Assembly (NCBI GenBank): GCA_001304855.1
Contig: BBZN01000039.1
Location: forward strand, 1 to 41,151
Direction: 5' to 3'
Source: Clostridia bacterium UC5.1-1D2
GTDB taxonomy: Bacteria; Bacillota; Clostridia; Lachnospirales; Lachnospiraceae
Length of the DNA stretch: 41,151 bases
Under the pieces are notes generated by a model, which was given only the letters and a program-made list of their open reading frames with translations, searched no databases and was not told the DNA's origin. A program made the translations under genes and the position numbers. Below are positions 19,952 to 29,983 of this stretch, in pieces. Every line of letters starts with the position of its first letter. Positions within the stretch are counted from its first letter, which is position 1.

Positions 19952-21359
19952 ATGCAGCAAAAGGATAATAAGAAAATTCTATGGCATACACTGGCTTTTA
20001 TGGCTTTTTCCACAGTATGGGGATTCGGAAATGTAATAAACGGATTCTCGGAATACGGCGGCTTAAGGCCATTGTGTCCTGGGTGCTGATTTTTGCTATT
20101 TATTTTGTGCCCTATGCGCTGATGGTGGGTGAGCTGGGCTCTACATTTAAACATGCCGGAGGCGGCGTCAGCTCCTGGATAAACGAGACAATCGGCCCGA
20201 GAATGGCCTATTATGCAGGCTGGACCTACTGGGTGGTGCACATGCCTTACATTTCCCAGAAGCCCAACTCCACTGTGATTGCAGCAAGCTGGGCCTTGTT
20301 TCAGGATAAGCGGGCAAGCGATATGAATACTACGGTGATGCAGCTTATCTGCCTGGTGATCTTTTTGTTTGCCATGTACTTGTCCAGCAAGGGCATGTCT
20401 GTGCTGAAACGCCTTTCCACCCTGGCCGGTTCCGCCATGTTTATTATGTCTATGCTGTTTATTGTGATGATGATGGCAGCCCCGGCGCTGACCGACGGGA
20501 GTTTTTTGACTATAGACTGGACGCCCCGGACCTTTATCCCCACCTTTGACGCCGGCTTTTTCATGGGACTGTCCATTCTGGTGTTTGCGGTGGGAGGCTG
20601 TGAGAAAATTTCTCCCTATGTAAACAAGATGGAAAATCCGGCAAAGGATTTCTCAAAGGGGATGGTGGCTCTGGCTCTCATGGTGGGCGTTACCGCAATT
20701 TTGGGAACCATAGCTCTGGGAATGATGTTTGATTCTAATGATATTCCGGCCGATCTTATGACAAACGGCGCCTACTATGCATTTCAGAAGCTGGGTGAGT
20801 ACTATCATCTGGGAAATTTCTTTGTGGTAGTCTATGCACTTACCAACCTTATCGGACAATTTTCCGTTATGGTGCTTTCTGTGGATGCTCCTCTGCGTAT
20901 GCTGCTGGACAGCGCAGATTCAAGGTTTATACCGAAAAAAATGTTTGAGAAAAATGAATACGGAACTTATACCAACGGTCACAAGCTGGTGCTGCTGATT
21001 GTCTGCATTCTCATTGTAGTACCTGCATTCGGCATTAAGAATGTGGACGTGCTGGTGCGCTGGCTGGTGAAAGTGAATTCGGTCTGCATGCCTTTGCGGT
21101 ACTTGTGGGTGTTTGTGGCCTATATAGCCTTAAAGGGGCGGGGAATGCCTTTCAGGCAGAATACCGCTTTGTGAAGGGCCGGGCGCTTGGGATTTTGTTT
21201 GGCGTATGGTGCTTCGGCTTTACGGCTTTTGCCTGCGTCACAGGCATTTACTCCGAAGATCCCTTTCAGCTGGTACTGAATATTGTGACGCCTTTTGTAC
21301 TTGTGGGCCTTGGGTTCATTCTGCCCTGGCTGGCTGCAAAAGAGACTGAAAACAGTTAA
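19952..21359 (+). CDS. APC-superfamily amino acid permease, YjeM-like (two frame breaks)
   Basis: Twelve-segment membrane transporter, about 469 aa. ATG 19952 follows AAGGAGAAG, and the N-terminus MQQKDNKKILWHTLAFMAFSTVW leads into TM1 with the unwound glycine motif (GFGNVINGFSEYGGL). The segment YFVPYALMVGELGSTF matches the APC fold, and ILVFAVGGCEKISPYVNKMENP is the TM6 region typical of glutamate/GABA-antiporter-like and YjeM-like members. Bases are missing near 20072 (GGLKAIVSW) and 21138 (LKGAGNAFQAEYRF). The aminopeptidase gene follows 75 nt later. The pairing suggests peptide or amino acid use, but the substrate is not known. The AT-rich gap 19858-19951 shows no clear promoter or terminator. 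Confidence 0.85.
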
Positions 21360-21374
21360 AACCTGCCTGTTCTG

Positions 21375-21401
21375 CCCGGCTTTCCAGGGGCCTGGACCGG
21401 G
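21375..21401 (+). promoter_or_regulatory. Intercistronic hairpin between permease and aminopeptidase genes
   Basis: CCCGG (21375-21379) pairs with CCGGG (21397-21401), and TCCAG (21383-21387) with CTGGA (21392-21396), around a 4-nt loop with a 3-nt bulge. There is no T run. It may tune or stabilise the mRNA, and it sits just upstream of the ribosome site of the next gene. Confidence 0.35.
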
Positions 21402-21434
21402 AGAGAAGGGTATGGATTCATAAAGGAGAAACTT

Positions 21435-22763
21435 ATGGATATCAATAAAGATAAATGCCGGAAAACGGCGGAGGAACTGCTCTCGTTTCTGGAGTCCAGC
21501 CCTACCAGCTTTCACGCAGTGGCAAATATAGCAGGCGAGCTGGAGGATGCAGGCTTTAGGGGCCCTGTCTGAGGGCGAGCAGTGGCAGCTTGAGGAAGGC
21601 GGAAGCTATTATGTTACCAGAAACCAGTCGTCCATTATTGCATTTAAGGTGCCGGACCGTTCATTCACAGGATTTCAGATTATAGCCAGCCACAGCGATT
21701 CTCCCTCTTTTAAGGTGAAAGAGAACCCGGAGATGGAGCCGAAAGCCACTATATTAAACTGAATGTGGAAAAGTATGGCGGTATGCTGTGCGCGCCCTGG
21801 TTTGACAGGCCGCTCTCTGTGGCGGGACGGCTTGTCATAAAGGAGGGAAAACGTCTGATATCTAAGCTGGTGAATGTGAACCGGGACCTGCTTTTGGTTC
21901 CCAACCTGGCCATTCACCTTAACCGGGAAGTCAACGACGGGTATAAATACAATGCGCAGGTAGATATGCTGCCTGTATACGGAGGGGCGGATGCCAAGGA
22001 CACATTTATGATGACGGTGGCAGAGGCTGCGGGAGTAGAGGAGGGAGCCATTCTGGGGCATGACTTGTTCCTTTACAGCAGAATGCCGGGCACTGTCTGG
22101 GGGGCGGGGGAAGAGTTTATTTCCTGCGGCCGCCTGGATGATCTGCAGTGTGCATTTGCATCCTTAAAAGGCTTCCTCAAGGGCGGACACCAGGGCTGTG
22201 TGCAGGTATATAGCGTTCTGGATAACGAAGAAGTGGGCAGCGGCACCAAGCAGGGCGCAGATTCCACCTTTTTGGAAGATACGTTAAAAAGGATCAACGG
22301 TAGTCTTGGACGCAGTGAGGAGGCTTATTTGATGGCTCTCGCTTCCAGCTTTATGATATCAGCAGACAATGCACATGCAGTCCACCCCAATCTTTCAGGC
22401 AAGGCAGATCCCACCAACCGGCCTTACATGAATGAGGGGATTGTAATTAAGTATAATGCCAATCAGAAATACACCACAGATGCAGTGTCCGCAGCCATGT
22501 TTAAGGCCCTGTGCCACAGCGCAGGCGTGCCTTACCAGACCTTTGCCAACCGGTCCGATATGCTGGGAGGTTCGACGCTGGGAAATATTTCTAATTCACA
22601 TGTATCCCTGAACACAGTGGACATCGGACTTCCCCAGCTGTCCATGCACTCTCCTTATGAAACGGCAGGTGTGCGTGATACCTGCTATCTGGTAAAGGTG
22701 GCGGAAGCCTTCTATTCCAGCTGTATGAAGTCTGGCGGGGAAGGGTGCTATGAGATGGGATAG
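21435..22763 (+). CDS. M18 family aminopeptidase (aspartyl aminopeptidase-like), two frame breaks
   Basis: Zinc exopeptidase removing N-terminal, often acidic, residues from peptides in the cytosol; about 442 aa. ATG 21435 follows AAAGGAG. Motifs in order: SPTSFHAV, the metal His in IASHSDSPSFKVK, PWFDRPLSVAGR, GRLDDLQCAFAS (bridging Asp), DNEEVGSGTKQGADS (Glu ligands), SADNAHAVHPN and the late SMHSPYETAGVRDT with its ligand His. An extra G near 21560 (DAGFRALSEGEQW) and a missing base near 21736 (MEAESHYIKLNV) break the frame. It probably shares a transcript with the upstream permease. Clostridial homologues are usually annotated simply as M18 peptidase. Confidence 0.93.
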
Positions 22764-22818
22764 GGTTGTCTGAACTGTTGTAATTCCTTTTAACCTTTCG
22801 ATTTTTTAAAAAGTGTAT

Positions 22819-22848
22819 AGTGACTTTCTATTTCTAATATGGTATACT
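22819..22848 (+). promoter_or_regulatory. Promoter of the coiled-coil gene
   Basis: TATACT at 22843-22848 with a weak -35, AGTGAC (22819-22824), at 18 nt, about 60 nt before the TTG start. An AT-rich stretch (ATTTTTTAAAAAG) lies just upstream. Confidence 0.45.
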
Positions 22849-22906
22849 ATGGTCACTTGGAGCGGGATGCGGATCCCAGATTACAATTGAGAAAGGGGGG
22901 AAATAT

Positions 22907-23602
22907 TTGACGGGCATTGAGATTTTACAGGCGCTGTATTCCGATATGCAGGTAGTAAAGACCGGCATCGTTCATCTGGACGGAAGGGTTGCTAACCTGG
23001 AGACGGTAACCGCCGGGCTGAAGCAGGATGTGGCGGAGCTGAAGCAGGATGTGACAGTGCTGAAGCAGGACGTGGCGGAACTGAAGCAGGATGTGACAGT
23101 GCTGAAGCAGGATGTGACAGTGCTGAAGCAGGACGTAGCGGAGCTGAAGCAGGATGTGGCGGAACTGAAGCAGGATGTGGCAGTGCTGAAGCAGGAGACG
23201 AGCCAGTTGAAACAGGATGTGACGGAACTGAAGCAGGATGTAGACCAGTTGAAGCAGAATGTAGCCGGACTCAATCAGAAGACGAGCCAGCTGACACAGG
23301 ATGTGGATATGCTGAAACAAACAACCGGCAGGTTAGAACAAACAACCGGCAAGTTAGAACAAGTAACAAGCGGATTAGGATCAGAGACAAGCAGCCTGAG
23401 GAAAGACATCACAAGGATTCAGCTAACTCTTGAAAATGAAACAAACCGGGGCATTAAAATTATCGGTGAGGGACATGCTGATTTAAACAGGAGATTGGAT
23501 GAGGCCTTAAAGGTGGAAAGCCAGCAGGAACTCTATTATCTGAGAGTTAATTATCTTGAAGGCGAAGTAAGAAAAATCAAGGATCATTTAGCTCTCGCTT
23601 AA
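22907..23602 (+). CDS. Heptad-repeat coiled-coil protein of unknown function
   Basis: Intact 231-aa protein I do not recognise. TTG 22907 is the likely start, since AAAGGGGGG lies about 7 nt upstream and no ATG fits. Residues 1-37 form a short head (MTGIEILQALYSDMQVVK). Residues 38-156 are 17 seven-residue units, first LKQDVAE or LKQDVTV, later LEQTTGK-like, a textbook parallel coiled coil with Leu and Val at a/d positions. The last 75 residues are a non-repetitive Lys/Glu-rich helix region with RIQLTLENETNRGIKIIGEGH and LDEALKVESQQELYYLRVNYLEGEVRKI. No signal peptide or membrane segment is visible, so it is presumably cytosolic. It is bounded by its own promoter and terminator. Scaffold or tail-fibre-like roles would be guesses. 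Confidence 0.75.
   Translation: MTGIEILQALYSDMQVVKTGIVHLDGRVANLETVTAGLKQDVAELKQDVTVLKQDVAELKQDVTVLKQDVTVLKQDVAELKQDVAELKQDVAVLKQETSQLKQDVTELKQDVDQLKQNVAGLNQKTSQLTQDVDMLKQTTGRLEQTTGKLEQVTSGLGSETSSLRKDITRIQLTLENETNRGIKIIGEGHADLNRRLDEALKVESQQELYYLRVNYLEGEVRKIKDHLALA
23018..23374 (+). repeat. Seventeen 21-bp tandem units encoding coiled-coil heptads
   Basis: Units start every 21 nt from 23018. The first nine (to 23206) are near identical, CTGAAGCAGGATGTG plus six variable bases alternating GCGGAG-like and ACAGTG-like; the remaining eight are increasingly diverged. Because 21 is a multiple of three, gain or loss of units keeps the frame. Confidence 0.9.
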
Positions 23603-23656
23603 ATGCTCTGGTTGTTGCGAAACAGCTTTCCCGGAATTTAATAGGATGCGCGTGAT

Positions 23657-23690
23657 TAAAGGCTCCAGCCAGCAGGTGTGGAGCCTTTTA
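23657..23690 (+). terminator. Terminator after the coiled-coil gene
   Basis: AAAGGCTCCA (23658-23667) pairs perfectly with TGGAGCCTTT (23679-23688), ending in TTTTA. A clear intrinsic terminator, 54 nt after the stop. Confidence 0.85.
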
Positions 23691-23717
23691 GATGGCTGAT
23701 GGGAGGTGCATAAGTAT

Positions 23718-25038
23718 ATGTTTTCCAGAAGACAACTGATAAAGCTGCTGGCCCCCCTGATTGCGGAACAAATTATGACGGTTCTGGTGGGAATGGTGGA
23801 CGTGATGATGGTGGCGGCAGTGGGAGAAACCGCTGTATCAGGGGTTTCCCTGGTAGATTCTATCAGTATCCTGATTTTACAGATAATGGGGGCGCTGGCA
23901 ACTGGAGGAGCTGTGATATCCGCCCAGTATCTGGCAAATCGGAGCCCAGAAATGCGAGAAAGGCAGCAGGCCAGCTGGTAACGGTGACTTTGGCCCTCTC
24001 GTTGGTTATAACTGCCATTGCCCTTATTGGAAACCGTCATCTGCTGAGTTGTATCTTCGGAAAAGTGGAGACAGCGGTAATGGATAATGCGGAGACATAT
24101 TTCTGGATTACGGCCCTGTCCTATCCTTTCATTGGACTGTATAATGCCTGTGCCGCATTATTCCGCTCCATGGGAAACTCAAAAGTATCGATGATGACTT
24201 CATTCATTATGAATGCAGTTAACATTGCGGGGAACGCAGTCTGCGTATTCGGCCTTAAGATGGGCGTGGCCGGTGTGGCCTGGCCCACCTTTGTCAGCAG
24301 GGTGCTGGCTGCCTGTCTCATGTTTCTCCTCATACAGAACCGCCAGAATTCTATCCGCTTAAACAGCTTTAAGATTCTGATACCGGACAGAGCCATGATA
24401 AACAATATTCTATCGATCGGTATTCCCAACGGTCTGGAAAGCGGTATGTTTCAGTTTGGGAAAATATTCCTGCAGAGCCTGGTGTCCTCTCTGGGAACTG
24501 CAGCCATTGCAGGATATGCAGTTGCCAGCAATCTGGTAACTATCCTCTACCTGCCGGGAACGGCGTTGGGATTGGGGCTTATTACCATTGTAGGCCAATG
24601 TGTGGGAGCAGGCAGGATAAAAGAGGCAAAGCATTACGCAAAGACTCTCACAGCGGTGAACTATGCAATCTTGGCCGTCCTCAGTACCTCTATGGTTCTC
24701 TTTTCATCTGAGCTGGTGGGCATCTACAGGCTTTCCGGCGCTTCCGGCCGGCTGGCCGCAGAGCTGATTACTGCTCACAGCGCAGCCATGATTTTGTGGC
24801 CTCTGGCCTTCACCATACCTCACGCTCTCAGAGCGTCCCTGGATGCCAAGTTCACTATGCTGTATCCATTTTCTCCATGTGGACCTTCCGGATCGGATTT
24901 GCCTATCTGTTTGTATACGTGTTTAAACTGGGCGTGCTGGGCGTGTGGTATGGTATGTTTATTGACTGGATATTCCGGTCTGGTGTATTTGTGTGGAGAT
25001 TCAGAGGGTTTGAGAAGCGGGCGGCAGCGGTGAACTGA
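23718..25038 (+). CDS. MATE family efflux transporter (two frame breaks)
   Basis: Twelve-segment Na+- or H+-coupled exporter, about 440 aa. The N-terminus LIKLLAPLIAEQIMTVLVGMVDVMMVAAVGETAVSGVS has the family pattern of a Pro-bearing TM1 and the conserved D-M-M motif; the central PNGLESGMFQFGKI begins the second half, a repeat of the first. Bases are missing near 23951 (SPRNARKAAGQLV) and 24857 (FTMLVSIFSMWTF). ATG 23718 follows GGGAGG at 23701-23706; an in-frame GTG at 23706 lies inside that site and is unlikely. The substrate (drug, metabolite or dye) cannot be predicted. It begins just after the terminator of the coiled-coil gene, so the two are separate units. Confidence 0.92.
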
Positions 25039-25164
25039 TGAGGATAAAATATAAAAGCGGAAAACAAAAAACAATAATCGCAACAGTTGGGATGGCGGGA
25101 AAACAGGTTAGGAAAGAAAAACCGTCGGAACTGTTGCCAACAATCAGATAGACAGGTGACAAGA

Positions 25165-27447
25165 TTGGGACCAAAATTTGCTAACATCATTATAGATATT
25201 TCCCATGAAAGCGTAGACCGGACCTTCCAGTACCGGATTCCTGAGTCTTTAAGAGAACAGATACAGGTGGGACAGCAGGTTAATATTCCCTTCGGCGCAG
25301 GCAGCCGGCAGAGAAAGGGTACGTAGTGGAGCTGACGGACCAGGTGGAATATGACGAGCATAAGCTAAAGGAGATAGCCGGAATTGTAAAGGGGAGTGTG
25401 ACCGCTCAGTCCCAGCTTATTTCTCTTGCCTGGTGGATGAAGGAGCGGTACGGTTCCACTATGAACCAGGCCTTAAAGACGGTCCTTCCGGTGAAGCAAA
25501 AGATAAAAGAAGCGTCTAAGCGCCAAATCCGCTGTCTCCTGGAGCCGGAGAAACTGACGGAGACTGTAAAGGAGGCAGAGCGGAAACATCACAAAGCCAG
25601 GCTCCGCCTGCTTACCGCCCTACAGGCATCACCTGTGCTCCCTTATAATGAGGCTGTGAACGGCCTCAGTCTCACGGGAGCAGCGCTAAAACCTCTGGAA
25701 GAAGCGGGTGTAATTGAGATCCGGGTGGTGGAAAAGTACCGCAACCCCCTTCTGGAAATGCAGCGCCTGTCAAAAAATAATGACGGAAAGAAAGCCGCCT
25801 GGGGCCCCACCCCGGCTCTGAACCAGGTTCAGAGCCGTATCGTGGGTTCTATTCTTGCAGACTATGACGGCGATATCAGGAAAACCTATCTGCTTCACGG
25901 CGTTACGGGAAGCGGAAAAACAGAGGTCTACATGGAGCTGATCTCCCACGTCCTTTCATCGGGCAGACAGGTCATTGTGCTCATACCGGAAATATCCCTC
26001 ACCTGGCAGACTGTAATGCGTTTTTATAACCGCTTCGGGGACAGGGTTTCCATCATGAACTCCCGCATGTCCGCGGGAGAACGCTATGACCAGTATGAGC
26101 GCGCCAGAACCGGAGATATTGATATAATGATAGGCCCCCGCTCCGCCCTCTTTGCCCCCTTTCCGATTTGGGCCTGATTATTATAGATGAAGAGCATGAA
26201 AATGCCTATAAAAGCGAGCTGTCCCCGCGCTATGACGCCCGGGAGGCGGCGGCCAGGCGGGCGGACGTCAATCACGCCTCCCTGATACTTGGATCCGCAA
26301 CCCCTCCCTGGAGTCCTATACAAAGGCGCTGCGGGGAGAGTACGGCCTTTTGCCATGACGGAGCGGGCCAGGGAAGATTCTAGGCTGCCTCAGGTTGAAA
26401 TCATAGATTTGAGGGAAGAATTAAAAGCAGGGAACCGATCAATTTTCAGCCGCCGTCTCCGGGAACTTATATTGGATCGCCTTCAAAGAAACGAACAGGT
26501 GATGCTGTTTATCAACCGCAGGGGCTTTGCGAACTTTGTATCCTGCCGGTCCTGCGGCGAGGCTTTGAAATGTCCCCACTGCGATGTAACACTGACCCTC
26601 CACAGGGACGGCCGGATGATGTGCCATTACTGCGGTTACGCCATACCGCAGCCAAAGACCTGTCCCTCCTGCGGCTCATCCTATATCGCTCCTTTTGGAA
26701 CAGGAACTCAGAAAATTGAGGCAATGGCAGCAGAGCTGTTTCCACAGGCCAGGCTGCTGCGCATGGATCTGGACACTACCTCAAAGAAGGGCGGACATCA
26801 GGAAATTCTCTCCTCCTTTGCCAGAGGGGAAGCGGATATCCTCATAGGAACCCAGATGATTGTAAAAGGCCACGACTTTCCGAATGTAACCCTTGTGGGA
26901 GCCTGGCTGCAGACCTGTCCCTTTACGCTTCGGATTACCGCTGCGGTGAACAGACGTTTGAACTTTTTAACCCAGGCGGCCGGCCGGGCGGGGCGGGGAG
27001 GAGCTGGCGGGAAATGTAATCATTCAGACATACCAGCCGGACCACTACAGCATAGTCACGGCTGCCAGTCAGGATTACGAGTCGTTTTACAGGCAGGAGA
27101 TGGCTTACAGAAAGCTTTTGGGCTATCCGCCGGCTGCGGCCCTGCTGACCATTCAACTGGCCTGCCCAAGAGAAGCTTTTCTGGAGGAGACGGCCGGGAG
27201 GGCTTACGAGCTTATAAGCCGGTGGCAGAAAGAGCAGGAGAAGGGGAAGGGGCTGGATGGGAGAACCTTCCAGCTCATAGGGCCGGTCAATGCCTCTGTT
27301 TACAAAGTTAATGATATTTATAGAAAAATTTTATATATAAAGCACGAAAACTGTGATATACTGATACAGATTAGGAAAATGACTGAAACCTGTCTGAAGG
27401 AGTCAGAGGGACGGGAAGGTTTGACTGTGCAGTATGATTTAACATAA
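25165..27447 (+). CDS. priA: Primosomal protein N' (PriA helicase), seven frame breaks
   Basis: Replication restart helicase that recognises stalled forks and loads the primosome; about 761 aa. TTG 25165 is chosen because AGGTG lies 5-10 nt upstream and homology begins MGPKFANIIIDISHESVDRTFQYRIP; GTG 25156 is possible. The 3'-end-binding domain is followed by Walker A GVTGSGKTEVY, Walker B IIIDEEHENAYK, GSATPSLES, the zinc clusters CRSCGEALKCPHC and CHYCGY...CPSC, motif V GTQMIVKGHDFP and LTQAAGRAGRG. Single bases are missing near 25322, 26166, 26308, 26350 and 26905; one T is gained near 26965 and one G near 27000, the latter alternatively two missing bases. It is the first gene of the conserved priA-to-thiN cluster. 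Confidence 0.93.
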
Positions 27448-27550
27448 CAGTTCAGGAGGGCGGATACGCCCGATTCTGAATTGTCCGGATTTAACAATGT
27501 ACACTGGGAATCTCTCCTGCACCTGCATTTAGGCTGATGTTCCGCCGGCC

Positions 27551-27601
27551 GCACAGAAATTTAATCAACGTACGCGCCGCGTACGCCTCATAAATTTGTG
27601 C
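27551..27601. repeat. Symmetric hyphenated inverted repeat upstream of def
   Basis: A perfect 17-bp palindrome, CGTACGCG-C-CGCGTACG (27569-27585), is flanked on each side by 5 unpaired bases and then by outer arms GCACAGAAATTTA (27551-27563) and TAAATTTGTGC (27591-27601), which pair except for a 2-nt bulge. It lies 83 nt before def in the 236-nt priA-def gap. No T run follows. It may be an operator, a processing site or a small palindromic insertion. The rest of the gap holds only a weak GGGCG/CGCCC hairpin near 27458. Confidence 0.5.
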
Positions 27602-27683
27602 ACAGCTGACAAAAAATTATCTCGCAAAATCAGGCGCAAAGAGATTCCGAGAGTACATAACATGGTAAAGGAGAAGAGGAAAG

Positions 27684-28171
27684 ATGGCAGTTCGGCAGAT
27701 ACGTTTGATGGGTGATGAGGTGTTGAATAAGAAATGCAAGCCTGTGAAGGAAATGACGCCCCGCACCATGGAGTTAATAGAAGATATGTTTGAAACCATG
27801 TATGAGGCCAACGGCTGCGGCCTGGCGGCGCCTCAGGTGGGGATACTGAAGCAGATTGTAGTTATTGATGTGGATGACGGCAACCAGTATGTGCTCATTA
27901 ATCCTGAGATTATCGCCCGGGACGCGCCCAGACGGGATACGAGGGATGCCTGAGCCTCCCGGGCAAGAGCGGCATTGTCACAAGGCCCAATTACGTAAAG
28001 GTAAGGGCTTTTAATGAGAAGATGGAGCCCTACGAGCTGGAGGGAGAGGAGCTTCTGGCAAGGGCGATCTGCCATGAGTGCGCACACCTGGAGGGCCAGA
28101 TGTATGTGGAACTGGTGGAAGGTGAGCTGGTGGATGTGGGCGCCGGGGATGAGGAAGAAATCGTAGAATAG
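27684..28171 (+). CDS. def: Peptide deformylase (frameshifted)
   Basis: Removes the formyl group from the N-terminal Met of nascent proteins; about 162 aa. All three family motifs are present: GCGLAAPQVG at residue 44, EGCLSLPG carrying the metal Cys (after restoring one G near 27920), and the metal-binding helix CHECAHLEG. The last is HEXXH, but the residue before the final His is Ala where most deformylases have Asp (HEXDH). The start ATG at 27684 follows AAAGGAGAAGAGGAAAG. It is separated by only 10 nt from fmt, the enzyme that adds the formyl group, the usual pairing. Confidence 0.94.
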
Positions 28172-28181
28172 GAGTGTCAGC

Positions 28182-29137
28182 ATGCGGATCGTATTTATGG
28201 GAACGCCGGACTTCTCTGTTCCGGCATTGAGAGCGCTGGTTGAGGCCGGCCATCAGGTTACAGGGGTTGTAACCCAGCCGGATAAGCCCAGGGGGAGAGG
28301 CAGGGAAATGCAGATGACGCCTGTTAAAATTCAGGCGATGGAATACAATATTCCCGTATACCAGCCTGTGAAGGTACGGGAGGATGGTTTTGTCCAGATA
28401 CTGAAGGAGATGGCTCCCGATGTGATGGTGGTCATCGCCTTCGGACAGATTCTTCCCCAGAAGGTGCTGGATATCCCCAAATTCGGATGCATCAATATCC
28501 ATGCATCCCTGCTTCCGAAGTACAGGGGGGCGGCCCCCATTCAGTGGTGCGTCATCGACGGCCAGAAGGAGACGGGCGTCACCACCATGATGATGGATGC
28601 GGGTCTGGACACAGGGGATATGCTGGAGAAGGCAGTCATTCCCATCGGGGATAAGGAGACAGGAGGCAGCCTTCATGATAAGCTGAGTATGGCCGGAGGG
28701 GATTTGATTCTCTCCACCTTAAAAAAGCTGGAGGAGGGAACATTAGTCCCCGTTCCCCAGACTGAGGAAGGGACCTGCTACGCAAAAATGCTCACAAAAT
28801 CCCTTGGAGATATTGACTGGGGCCGGAGTGCGGTTTCCATCGAGCGTCTGATCCGGGGGTTAAATCCCTGGCCCAGCGCCTATACCAAATGGAGGGGGAA
28901 AACGGTCAAGATTTGGGATGCGGATGTGCTGGCAGACGAGAAATTGGGCGAAGCGGCAAAAGAAGCCTCCGCCGGACAGGTCGTATGTTCCGACAGGCAT
29001 TCCCTCATTGTAAAGACAGGGGAAGGTCTGCTTTCTATCCGGGAACTTCAGATAGAAGGTAAAAACGGATGGATATAGAGGCGTTCTTGCGGGGATATCC
29101 CGTTTTGCAGGGCGACAGACTGACCGGGACAAATTAA
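28182..29137 (+). CDS. fmt: Methionyl-tRNA formyltransferase (frameshifted near the 3' end)
   Basis: Uses 10-formyl-THF, the product of Fhs, to formylate initiator Met-tRNA; about 318 aa. The N-terminal catalytic domain shows MGTPDFSVPALRAL, the loop PDKPRGRG, INIHASLLPKYRGAAPIQ (catalytic Asn-His) and MDAGLDTGDML. The C-terminal tRNA-binding barrel begins near RLIRGLNPWPSAYT. One A is missing near 29063; restoring it gives GKKRMDIEAFLRGYPVL, the conserved end of the family, stopping at TAA 29135-29137. ATG 28182 follows AGGAGTG. The 130-nt gap after it holds only a weak ACCT/AGGT hairpin followed by six T near 29152-29176. Confidence 0.95.
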
Positions 29138-29267
29138 TCTAAACCATGCTGAACCTCCCGGGCCATAGGTTTTTTGCAAGTGGTCTGCCCATTTTCACGG
29201 TGCGCCCAAGAGGGCCGGCTCAGCTGAAACGTTACAACCATTCATAAAGAAAGCGAGTGATTCATTC

Positions 29268-29965
29268 ATGTTCTATCCTATGTTTTATTTTGATCCCACC
29301 TATGTGCTGATACTCATCGGCGTTGTGGTTTCACTTGTGGCTTCGGCCAAGCTGAACTCAACTTATCAGAGGTATTCCGCAGTTAGAAGCGCCTGCGGCC
29401 TTACAGGAGCCGAGGCGGCCAAACGCCTTTTAAACCGGCAGGGAATCTATGATGTAACTGTCCGCCGGGTGGCCGGAAACCTGACGGACCACTACGATCC
29501 GAGAACCAAAACCGTAAATCTGTCGGATGCGGTCTACGGCTCCACCTCCATTGCAGCCATCGGCGTGGCAGCACACGAGTGCGGTCACGCCATGCAGGAT
29601 GCAGGGGACTATGCGCCTTTGCGCATGCGGTCTGCGCTGGTGCCGGTGGCTAACATCGGAGCCCAGCTCTCCTGGCCTCTGATTATTATCGGAATTATTA
29701 TCGGAGGAAGCCTCTCATTACCTTTGGGATTGTTCTGTTCTCTCTGGCAGTGCTGTTTCAGCTTATAACCCTGCCTGTGGAATATAACGCTTCCCACAGG
29801 GCGGTAACACTTCTGGATTCCACAGGTATCCTGGCAGGCCAGGAAGTGGGACAGACCAGAAAAGTACTGAATGCAGCGGCTCTCACCTATGTGGCAGCGG
29901 CAGCGGCCTCTATTCTGCAGCTCCTCCGTCTTCTGCTTCTCTTCGGAAACCGCAGAAACGATTAG
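29268..29965 (+). CDS. Membrane zinc metallopeptidase, YugP-like (Zn_peptidase_2), frameshifted
   Basis: Integral membrane protein of about 232 aa in the PF04298 family. The N-terminus FDPTYVLILIGVVVSLVASAK is the first membrane segment. Typical family pieces follow: LTGAEAAKRLL, DHYDPRTKTVNLSD and the zinc motif AAHECGHAMQ (HEXXH) near residue 106. Then come hydrophobic segments around LIIIGIIIGGSLLITFGIVLFSLAVLFQ and the TLPVEYNASHRAV motif before the last helices. One base is missing near 29715. It lies between fmt and rsmB, 18 nt before rsmB, so it is part of the same operon. The function of this peptidase family is not well established. Confidence 0.88.
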
Positions 29966-29983
29966 TCAAAGGACGGGCGGAAG

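Noticed and set aside
22925..23320. Minus-strand open frames over the repeat region (131 and 100 codons)
   Set aside because: They are by-products of the 21-bp repeat, which is open in several frames; the + strand frame alone has a promoter, ribosome site and terminator.
23018..23374. CRISPR array
   Set aside because: The 21-bp units are contiguous, without spacers, and encode heptads in a continuous reading frame.
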